This document shows positions 57,080-64,000 of a stretch of 64,000 bases of DNA, piece by piece. The notes beneath the pieces were generated by a model. The model had not been told where the DNA came from and ran no database searches. It saw nothing but the letters and a program-made list of their open reading frames with translations. The stretch spans positions 288,965 through 352,964 of the forward strand of contig JAUICN010000003.1 in assembly GCA_030427835.1 (NCBI GenBank), read 5' to 3'. Source of the stretch: Polyangia bacterium (lineage in GTDB: Bacteria > Myxococcota_A > Polyangia > Polyangiales > JAUICN01). The position numbers and the translations under genes were made by a program. Position 1 is the stretch's first letter; each line of letters opens with the position of its first letter.

Positions 57080-57442
57080 ATGATCAACCGACCCCCTATG
57101 CACAAAGAGAACGCGTCTGCCAAGAACAGCCCCCGGTTCAAGCTAGGGCAAGTCGTGGCCCATCGCTGGTTGGGCTATTCCGGCGTCGTTGTGGACATGG
57201 ATCTGAACTACGAAGGCGACGGCACCTGGATCGACGACGAAATCCCCCTTTTTGAGACCCACCAGAGCACCCCAAGCAACTGGTACCGGGTGCTCATTCA
57301 CGACACCAGCCAGGAGGCCTACGTCCCGGAATCCATGCTTACCCCAGTCCGCGACCCCCTGCCCATTGACCATCCGGAAGTGCACAGCTTCTTCGATACC
57401 TTCGAACACGGGCACTACACCCGCACTCGAAACCTCAACTAA
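57080..57442 (+). CDS. HspQ/YccV-like hemimethylated-DNA-binding-domain protein
   Basis: 120 residues. The YccV fold is visible in FKLGQVVAHRWLGYSGVVVD, NWYRVLIHD and AYVPESML, matching HspQ across its length. E. coli HspQ was first reported to bind hemimethylated oriC DNA and later found to modulate the Lon protease, so either role is possible. It follows tRNA-Lys. The ATG at 57080 is used, with an alternative at 57098. Confidence 0.85.
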   Translation: MINRPPMHKENASAKNSPRFKLGQVVAHRWLGYSGVVVDMDLNYEGDGTWIDDEIPLFETHQSTPSNWYRVLIHDTSQEAYVPESMLTPVRDPLPIDHPEVHSFFDTFEHGHYTRTRNLN

Positions 57443-57564
57443 ACGGGCCAAACAGTCAAAATCAATCGATTTTTCGAGGTCTAGGAGCACCCTAAAAGAA
57501 CGTACATCGAGGTCTCCATTGGGTGACTAATTCCACAGGAACTGCTACTTTCTAGATAGGGCGA

Positions 57565-60500
57565 ATGAGACTATCTTACCTTATCCGACATGTACCCATA
57601 GTCGCGGTATTCCTGCTGTGGGGATCCGCCTGTGGCCGCGTCTCCTACGAACCCCTATTCCGTGGCCGCCCTGGCAATGACCTGGACGCCACCGTTCAAC
57701 CCGACACCACCGTAGGCCCCCCAGGCGACGCCGGGCCCAGTGATGCCTCAGCGGGCGACAGCAGTATGGACAGCGGTTCCGGTGACGGCGGATCGGGCGA
57801 TGCCGGATCAGGAGATGCCGGGTCGGGTGACAGCAGTATGGATGGCGGACCGGGAGATGGCGGTTCCGATGGCGGTGGATCGGGAGACGGTGGATCAGGC
57901 GATGGCGGTTCCGATGGCGGCGGGGGCGGCATGGACAGCGGATCGGGCGACGGCGGAAGCGGTATGGATGGCGGCATGATGATGTTTTCCAGCATCAGCG
58001 ATTTCGTTTGGGACGACACCAACGAAGACGGCATCCAGGACGGTGGCGAAACGGGCATCGACAACGTCACCGTCACCCTAAGCACCTGCACGGGAACCAT
58101 GTTGGCAACCACCACCACAGACATGTCCGGCAACTACGGGTTTGTGGGCCTGCTCCCAGGGAGCTACAAGCTCACCTTCTCCGACCTCCCCGCCAACTAC
58201 ATTTTTTCTGCCAAGGATCAGGGCGCCGACGACACAGTCGATTCAGATGCCGATCCCTCCGACGGTGAAACCGATTGCGTCTCCCTGGGGCTGGGCGAGC
58301 ACAATACGGACCTGGACGCCGGCGCCTACCTGGAAACCGCAACCATTGGAAATTTTGTCTGGGACGATGCCAACGAAGACGGCATCCAGGACGGTGGAGA
58401 AACGGGCATCGACAACGTCACCGTCACCCTAAGCACCTGCGCAGGATCCCTGGTGGCCTCCACCACCACCAACCCATCCGGTGCCTACAGCTTCACCGGC
58501 ATCGCTCCGGGCAGCTACAAACTCACCTTCTCCGACCTCCCCGCCAACTATGTCTTCTCTCCCAAGGACCAGGGCTCCGACGATGCACTGGACTCGGACG
58601 CCGATCCCTCCGACGGCGAAACCGATTGCTTCACGGCCAACGCTGGGGGCACCGACAACACCGTGGATGCCGCCGCCTACTTCGACGGCGCCATCTACGG
58701 CAACTACGTCTGGCAGGACGACAACGAAGACGGCATCCAGGACGGTGGCGAAAGCGGCGTGCCCGGCATCACTGTGGAACTGCTTTCCTGTGCAGGTGCG
58801 GTGCTCGACAGCCGCACCACCAACGCCCAGGGGAACTTCAGTTTCACCAACCTTGCGCCGGCAAGTTACAAACTACGCTTCTCCGACCTCCCCACCGACT
58901 ACATATTCACCATCGCAGACGCCACCTCGGACAGCAACGACTCAGACGCCAACGTGAGCACCGGTGAAACCCCGTGCACCACCCTTTCCATGGGAGAGTC
59001 GGACCAAACCTGGGACGCGGGCATCTACCTTCCCAATGCCGCCGTGGGTGACTTTGTTTGGGACGATACCAATGAAGACGGCATCCAGGATGGCGGCGAA
59101 CTTGGAATCTCCGGCGTCACGGTCACCCTAAAGACCTGTGCCGGGGCCACTGTCGGCACAGACACCACCGACATTGCCGGCGCCTACGACTTCACGGGCA
59201 TCGCTCCCGGCGACTACAAACTCGAGTTTACCACCCTACCCGCCAACTACATCTGGAGCCCCCAGGATCAGGGCATGGACGACGGCGCGGACTCCGATGT
59301 CAACACCGCCACCAACGAAACCGCATGCACCACCCTCTCCTCCGCCGAAACCGACAACAGTTGGGACGCCGGCGCCCATGTTGAAACCGCCACCATTGGA
59401 AACTTTGTGTGGGACGATGAAAACGAAGATGGCATCCAGGATGGCGGAGAATCGGGCATCGACAACGTCACCGTCACCCTAAGCACCTGCGCAGGATCCA
59501 TGGTGGCCTCGACCACCACCAACCCATCCGGTGCCTACAGCTTCAGCTCGGTTTCCCCGGGAAGCTACAAACTCACCTTCTCCGGCCTACCCGCCAACTA
59601 CGTCTTCTCTCCCAAGGACCAGGGAGCCGACGATGCCCTGGACTCCGACGCCGATCCCTCCGACGGTGAAACCGATTGCTTCACGGCCAACGCTGGAGGC
59701 ACCGACAACACCGTGGATGCTGCCGCGTACTTCGACGGCGCCATCTACGGCAACTACGTCTGGGAGGACGACAACGAAGACGGCATCCAGGACACTGGCG
59801 AAAGCGGCGTCCAGGGAATCACCGTGGAATTGCTTTCCTGTGCAGGCGCCGTGCTCGACAGCCGCACCACCAACTCCCAGGGCAAATACAATTTCACAAA
59901 CCTCACCCCGGGCAGCTACAAACTGAGGTTCTCAAACTTACCCGCGGACTACGTATTCACGATCCAGGACGCAACGGCAGAAAACAAGGACTCGGACGCC
60001 AACGTAAGCACCGGTGAAACCGCGTGCACCACCCTTTCCATGGGAGAAACCGATCGAAAGTGGGATGCGGGCATCTACCTTCCCAAGGCCGCCATCGGCG
60101 ACTTCGTCTGGAACGACGCAAACGAGGACGGCATCCAGGATGGCGGCGAGCTTGGGATTTCTGGCGTCACGGTCACCCTAAAAACCTGTGCTGGGGCCAC
60201 CGTGGGCACAGACACCACCGACATGGCAGGTGCCTACAACTTCGCGGGCATCACCCCGGGCGACTACAAACTCGAGTTCACCACCCTACCCGCCAACTAC
60301 ATCTGGAGCCCCCAGGATCAGGGCATGGACGACGGTGCGGACTCCGATGTCAACACCGCCACCAACGAAACCGCTTGCACCACCCTATCCTCTGCTGAAA
60401 CCGACAACAGTTGGGATGCGGGAGCCTACCTGCAAACCGCATCCATCGGCGACTACGTGTGGGACGACCAAGACGAAGACGGCATCCAGGATGGGGGCGA

Positions 60501-62565
60501 ACCCTCCCTCGCCGGAGTCACCGTAACCCTCCGCACCTGCACAAACATCCCGTTACAATCCACGACCACCAATGCCATGGGGCAATACAGCTTCACGAAC
60601 CTCACCCCCGGGAACTACAAAGTCACCTTCTCGGGGCTTCCCACCGGATACATCTGGACCACCCAGGATGCGGGAGGGGATGACAGCCTAGATTCCGACG
60701 TCCTATCAAACGGGTTCGGGTCCTGTATCTCCCTGACGGGCGGCGAAAACAACACGGACATGGACGCAGGCGCCTACATCGAAAAAGCCTCCATCGGAGG
60801 TCGCACCTGGTCCGACGCCGACGAAGACGGCATCGAAGACGGAAGTGAAATCGCCGAATCTGGCGTCACCGTGGAACTCTACAATTGCCTTGGCGGCCTC
60901 GTGAACTCCACCACCACCGATGGCACAGGCGCCTACAGCTTCACCGACGTCACTCCAAACGACTATTACATTAAGTTCGCGATTCTCCCCGCCAACCACA
61001 TTCTCTCCCCCCAGGATCAGGGCGGCGACGACACCGTGGATTCCGACCCCAATACCTCCACCGGTCAAACCGCATGCACCACACTCAGCCCTGGCGAGTC
61101 TGAAACCGATTGGGACGCAGGCATGTACGAACCCAAGGCCACCATCGGCGGCCGCATCTGGAATGACGTGGACGGAGACGGAATCCAAGACGGCGGCGAA
61201 GTATTCGGGTTCTCGGGACGATCCGTCGTGCTCACCAACTGTGCAGGCACCCCCCTTGCCGCGACCACCACGAACTCCAGCGGAGAGTACAGCTTCACAG
61301 GCGTGCTTCCCGGGTCCTTCAGGATCCTGTTCAGCGGTCTGCCCCCCACCGGCTACAACATCTCGCCCCAGGACGCCGGCGGCGACGACAGCGCAGACTC
61401 CGACGGCGCCACCAGTGGAACCGTGGGTCAAACCGCTTGCTTCTCTGTGACCTACGGCGAGGTGGCGGACACCTGGGACCAGGGCCTCGAACCCCAAACC
61501 GCCACCCTAGGTAACTTTGTCTGGCAGGACGACGACATGGACGGCATTCAGGATGGCAGCGAAGTGGGCATCCCAGGCGTCACCGTCGAACTCTACGACT
61601 GTTCCAGTAGCCTGCAGACCTCCACCACCACCGACGGCACCGGTTATTACAACTTCTTTGGGCTCGCGGTGGGGAGCTACGTGGTCAAGTTCATCCTGCC
61701 CACCAACTACACCTTCACCACGGAGTCCGCCGGCGGTTCCAACCAGTTCAATGACTCCAACGCCAACACCACCACCGGAGAAAGCCCCTGCACCGCACTC
61801 ACCGCAGGGGAAGCCAACAACGACATCGACGCTGGAATGATCGGTGCTCCAAGCACCATCAGCGGAATCGGGTGGGTAGACGACGACCGGGACGGCATCC
61901 GAGACGGCGGGGAATCGGGCATCGTCTTCGGCAACACCGTACGCCTCATGACGTGCCTTTCCACAAGCTCCCTGCAAACCACCACCCTGGACGGCAGCGG
62001 CAACTACAGCTTCTCTGGGGTCAACCCTGGCGACTACCGCGTGCAAATCGATCAACCCTTTAGCAACTACATCTACAGCCCCAAGGATCAGGGCAGCGAT
62101 GACACGGTGGATTCGGACGTCAACACCTCAAACGGAAGAACGGACTGCTTCACCGTAAGTCCCGCATCCACCCACACCAACGTGGACGGCGGAATCATCT
62201 CACTCAACATGACCGTCACAGGAAGAGCATGGCTAGACACCAACAAGGACGGCATTGAGGATCCCGGAGAAACCTCCAACGTTTCTGGCGTGCAGGTCAA
62301 CCTACTTCCATGCCCAGGTGTATCGGGAAGCGACTCTGCCACAACAAACAGCTCCGGAACCTACGCCCTGCAGCGTTACGACGGCGACTGGCGACTGCAG
62401 TTCTACTACTCCGGAAGCGGCCTTGTATTCTCTCCGCAGGACCAGGGAAGTGACGACACCGTGGATTCGGATCCAGGTGCAGCAGTCACCCTGTGGACCA
62501 GCAGTTGCATGACCTTTGCAGCGGGATCCCACACCCATTGGGACGTGGGCCTCCACTCCCCATAG
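57565..62565 (+). CDS. Giant lipoprotein with 13 SdrD B-like repeats
   Basis: 1666 residues. Signal peptide with lipobox LWGSAC (Cys23), a Gly/Ser/Asp-rich linker (residues about 55-140), then thirteen tandem SdrD B-like (Cna-B superfamily) beta-sandwich repeats of about 113-117 residues. Each has a calcium-binding-like head (VWDDTNEDGIQDGGE), a core (YSFTGIAPGSYKLTF) and a tail (DQGSDDTVDSD). The head is the motif usually seen in adhesins of Gram-positive bacteria, here on a lipoprotein. Repeats 2-4 and 5-7 form a duplicated block of 350 residues. The likely role is a long stalk or adhesin on the cell surface. Start ATG 57565. Confidence 0.9.
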   Translation: MRLSYLIRHVPIVAVFLLWGSACGRVSYEPLFRGRPGNDLDATVQPDTTVGPPGDAGPSDASAGDSSMDSGSGDGGSGDAGSGDAGSGDSSMDGGPGDGGSDGGGSGDGGSGDGGSDGGGGGMDSGSGDGGSGMDGGMMMFSSISDFVWDDTNEDGIQDGGETGIDNVTVTLSTCTGTMLATTTTDMSGNYGFVGLLPGSYKLTFSDLPANYIFSAKDQGADDTVDSDADPSDGETDCVSLGLGEHNTDLDAGAYLETATIGNFVWDDANEDGIQDGGETGIDNVTVTLSTCAGSLVASTTTNPSGAYSFTGIAPGSYKLTFSDLPANYVFSPKDQGSDDALDSDADPSDGETDCFTANAGGTDNTVDAAAYFDGAIYGNYVWQDDNEDGIQDGGESGVPGITVELLSCAGAVLDSRTTNAQGNFSFTNLAPASYKLRFSDLPTDYIFTIADATSDSNDSDANVSTGETPCTTLSMGESDQTWDAGIYLPNAAVGDFVWDDTNEDGIQDGGELGISGVTVTLKTCAGATVGTDTTDIAGAYDFTGIAPGDYKLEFTTLPANYIWSPQDQGMDDGADSDVNTATNETACTTLSSAETDNSWDAGAHVETATIGNFVWDDENEDGIQDGGESGIDNVTVTLSTCAGSMVASTTTNPSGAYSFSSVSPGSYKLTFSGLPANYVFSPKDQGADDALDSDADPSDGETDCFTANAGGTDNTVDAAAYFDGAIYGNYVWEDDNEDGIQDTGESGVQGITVELLSCAGAVLDSRTTNSQGKYNFTNLTPGSYKLRFSNLPADYVFTIQDATAENKDSDANVSTGETACTTLSMGETDRKWDAGIYLPKAAIGDFVWNDANEDGIQDGGELGISGVTVTLKTCAGATVGTDTTDMAGAYNFAGITPGDYKLEFTTLPANYIWSPQDQGMDDGADSDVNTATNETACTTLSSAETDNSWDAGAYLQTASIGDYVWDDQDEDGIQDGGEPSLAGVTVTLRTCTNIPLQSTTTNAMGQYSFTNLTPGNYKVTFSGLPTGYIWTTQDAGGDDSLDSDVLSNGFGSCISLTGGENNTDMDAGAYIEKASIGGRTWSDADEDGIEDGSEIAESGVTVELYNCLGGLVNSTTTDGTGAYSFTDVTPNDYYIKFAILPANHILSPQDQGGDDTVDSDPNTSTGQTACTTLSPGESETDWDAGMYEPKATIGGRIWNDVDGDGIQDGGEVFGFSGRSVVLTNCAGTPLAATTTNSSGEYSFTGVLPGSFRILFSGLPPTGYNISPQDAGGDDSADSDGATSGTVGQTACFSVTYGEVADTWDQGLEPQTATLGNFVWQDDDMDGIQDGSEVGIPGVTVELYDCSSSLQTSTTTDGTGYYNFFGLAVGSYVVKFILPTNYTFTTESAGGSNQFNDSNANTTTGESPCTALTAGEANNDIDAGMIGAPSTISGIGWVDDDRDGIRDGGESGIVFGNTVRLMTCLSTSSLQTTTLDGSGNYSFSGVNPGDYRVQIDQPFSNYIYSPKDQGSDDTVDSDVNTSNGRTDCFTVSPASTHTNVDGGIISLNMTVTGRAWLDTNKDGIEDPGETSNVSGVQVNLLPCPGVSGSDSATTNSSGTYALQRYDGDWRLQFYYSGSGLVFSPQDQGSDDTVDSDPGAAVTLWTSSCMTFAAGSHTHWDVGLHSP
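58342..60441 (+). repeat. Two direct copies of a 1,050-bp block in the giant lipoprotein gene
   Basis: The block 58342-59391 (three repeats: TIGNFVWDD, IYGNYVWQD, AVGDFVWDD types) recurs at 59392-60441 with the same order and mostly synonymous or conservative changes. Spacing is exactly 1,050 bases (350 codons), keeping the frame. Confidence 0.88.
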
Positions 62566-62625
62566 GCCAAGTTCCCAAGCCTGTGTTGGGGGTTCGGCCG
62601 GTCTGCGGTCAAACCCGTTCAGGGG

Positions 62626-64000
62626 TTAACGTTTCACGAGCGAAAGCAAATGGCCCACGGATTCAAGCAATGCATCTGGACCAAAGGGCTTTGGCAAATA
62701 CCGGGTGTGATTTGCCTCCTCAGGAGGAATTACCTGAAGGTCACCCACATTCCCTGAAGTGTAGAGCACCAACAAACCCGGCTTGAGTACCCGCAGCTTT
62801 TTCACCAACTCGGGCCCCGTGATCAATGGCAAGCGCACATCCGTAAAGAGAAGATCCACACGGGCAGGGTCCCGCTCCATGATCCGAATGGCCTCCACAC
62901 CACCGTGGGCCAAAAAAACTTCGTACCCGGCTTCCCGCAACATTCGGTCCACGATGCGCCGTACGGGCGCCTCATCTTCCACCACCAGAATACGGGGAGG
63001 CCTCTCCTTGTCCGGCGGCGCGCAGTCGGAACCCCCACGGCCTGCCTTTTCCGAAACATCGGGGGAATCCACGGGAAGCCAGACCGAAAACGTCGTGCCC
63101 ACGCCAGGAGTACTCTTCACGCGAACAGTTCCCCCCGCCTGTCGGATCACACCGTAGGCCGTAGCCAAGCCCAACCCCGTTCCTCTTCCCAGTTCCTTGG
63201 TCGTAAAAAACGGCTCAAACACGCGGGCCAACACATGGGGTTCCATCCCTTCGCCCGTATCCTTCACCACGAGCAAACCATAATCCCCAAACCCCAGTTC
63301 CAGATCCGTTGCGGCCACCCCATCCAACACCACCCGATCAAATGAAATCCGCAGGTCTCCCCCGTCAGGCATGGCATCTCGCGCATTGAGCACCAGATTC
63401 ATCAATACCTGCTGCAACTCGGATCCGGGCATCGCCACCGGCATTGCAGAAATCCCAGCCTCCCTGTACACACGAATCGATTCTGGCAACAAACGCTTCA
63501 CCAACCCAAGCGTCGTGTCCACCACGGTCACCAGGTCGGCGCCCTCCCGCTCCCGTGTGCGATTCTGGCTAAACGCCAACAACTGCTCTGTCAGCTCCGC
63601 CGCGCTTTCCACCCCTTGCCGCACCTCCCGCGCCAGTCCCCTCAACCCCTCGGTCGCATCCGAATGGGTCTCAATGAGCTTCGCGCTGCACAGGATCGCG
63701 GTGAGGTAGTTGTTAAAGTCATGGGCAACACCGCCCGCCATCCGCCCGAGGGCCTCCAGTCGCTCCTGGATTTTCAACTGGGCTTCCAACTCCTTGCGTC
63801 GCGTCACTTCAGTGAGCATCCCAACGGTGCGAATCGCACGACGCTCACCATCCCGCGCCAACACCTGATCACGGCTCAGAAACCAGCGCCAGGATCCATC
63901 CACATGCTTGAGTCGGTACTCCGTCTCGAGCACTTCTCCGTCCTTGACCTGTTTCCAGCGTTCCAACAACGCGGGGAGACGCGCCCGATCCTCTGGATGG
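62626..64000 (-). CDS. Hybrid sensor histidine kinase/response regulator (5' end beyond window)
   Basis: Reads off the right edge; the first visible residues (HPEDRARLPALLERW) belong to a PAS domain that continues with VDGSWRWFLSRDQVLA. A kinase core follows: phosphoacceptor GRMAGGVAHDFNNYLTAIL, N-box LQQVLMNLVLNARDAM, G-boxes VKDTGEGM and GRGTGLGLATAYG. A C-terminal receiver domain has phospho-Asp in LLFTDVRLPLITG and a conserved Lys in YLPKPFG. The hybrid layout suggests a two-component system signalling through its own receiver. It is convergent with the giant lipoprotein gene, 60 bases away. Confidence 0.93.
   Translation of the reverse strand, partial: HPEDRARLPALLERWKQVKDGEVLETEYRLKHVDGSWRWFLSRDQVLARDGERRAIRTVGMLTEVTRRKELEAQLKIQERLEALGRMAGGVAHDFNNYLTAILCSAKLIETHSDATEGLRGLAREVRQGVESAAELTEQLLAFSQNRTREREGADLVTVVDTTLGLVKRLLPESIRVYREAGISAMPVAMPGSELQQVLMNLVLNARDAMPDGGDLRISFDRVVLDGVAATDLELGFGDYGLLVVKDTGEGMEPHVLARVFEPFFTTKELGRGTGLGLATAYGVIRQAGGTVRVKSTPGVGTTFSVWLPVDSPDVSEKAGRGGSDCAPPDKERPPRILVVEDEAPVRRIVDRMLREAGYEVFLAHGGVEAIRIMERDPARVDLLFTDVRLPLITGPELVKKLRVLKPGLLVLYTSGNVGDLQVIPPEEANHTRYLPKPFGPDALLESVGHLLSLVKR

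Noticed and set aside
60706..61497. Minus-strand frame of 263 codons within the giant repeat gene
   Set aside because: A shadow ORF produced by repetitive codon usage; no start signal, and Gly/Val/Ala-rich antisense composition.
57985..62540. Regular direct repeats could suggest a CRISPR or satellite array
   Set aside because: Units are about 340-350 bases, in frame and protein coding (SdrD B-like domains); no short repeat-spacer structure exists anywhere in the window.

Overview
The window reads as one contiguous chromosomal piece of a GC-rich (roughly 60 percent) Gram-negative bacterium, most likely of the Myxococcota/Bradymonadota type. Signs are the mglBA polarity GTPase pair, a Hanks-type Ser/Thr kinase with an extracytoplasmic tail, two tandem Cys-rich proteins with a C-terminal helix plus poly-Arg tail resembling MYXO-CTERM sorting tags, two OmpA-family porin-like proteins with thrombospondin type 3 repeats, and many lipoproteins. 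The lineage call is inference from gene content; no rRNA is present.

Layout. 0-6 kb (+): glycine cleavage genes gcvT (cut by the window edge), gcvH and gcvPA, then a propionyl-CoA carboxylase beta-type gene and a Ser/Thr kinase. 6-13.8 kb: a lipoprotein, mglB-mglA, a divergent RNase HII-like protein, a rhomboid protease with a long C-terminal extension, an RluA-family pseudouridine synthase, purF and an N-formylglutamate amidohydrolase-like gene. 13.8-22.7 kb: a B12-dependent acyl-CoA mutase large subunit carrying the isobutyryl-CoA-mutase residue signature, a TPR protein, and an envelope island (two OmpA/TSP3 proteins, two paralogous Cys-rich tagged proteins) that encloses a short-chain acyl-CoA dehydrogenase. 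22.8-23.7 kb: a DUF72 protein with a histone-H1-like basic tail. 23.8-36.9 kb (-): an uninterrupted run of thirteen same-strand genes (pyrD, a small membrane-anchored protein, tyrA, dapB, queA, tgt, purH, purD, tsaC, a small protein, rluD, a GMC oxidoreductase and a Tat-exported PAN-domain partner), many overlapping by ATGA. 37-41.8 kb: cstA; a cobalamin riboswitch reading leftward into a beta-propeller-like lipoprotein; a UDG-family protein; a Cys-rich lipoprotein. 41.8-49.4 kb: a biotin-dependent carboxylase locus (carboxyltransferase-biotinyl fusion and biotin carboxylase) interrupted by a vapBC toxin-antitoxin pair and flanked by two unrecognised lipoproteins, one of which sits beside a relic copy of the carboxylase gene's 3' end. 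49.5-57.5 kb: dnaE followed on the same strand by a full-length MutH homologue, a full-length homologue of animal CMP-Neu5Ac hydroxylase with a nearby TylF-like methyltransferase, tRNA-Glu, tRNA-Lys and an HspQ/YccV-like gene. 57.6-62.6 kb: a 1666-residue lipoprotein with thirteen SdrD B-like repeats. 62.6-64 kb: a hybrid sensor kinase running off the window.

How the genes fit together. Several genes fit branched- or odd-chain acyl-CoA metabolism (acyl-CoA dehydrogenase, two carboxyltransferases, biotin carboxylase, B12-dependent mutase), and the B12 riboswitch suggests that cobalamin supply is sensed. The long minus-strand run supplies nucleotide, amino-acid and tRNA/rRNA-modification housekeeping. 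MutH beside dnaE, an HspQ-like gene and locally dense GATC sites point to possible adenine-methylation-directed mismatch repair, which is uncommon outside gammaproteobacteria.

The strongest leads are the CMAH homologue, the riboswitch-controlled lipoprotein and dnaE-mutH. Two genome-style observations also stand out: TAG is the commonest stop codon, and in the lines I sampled the + strand is C-rich whichever way genes point.
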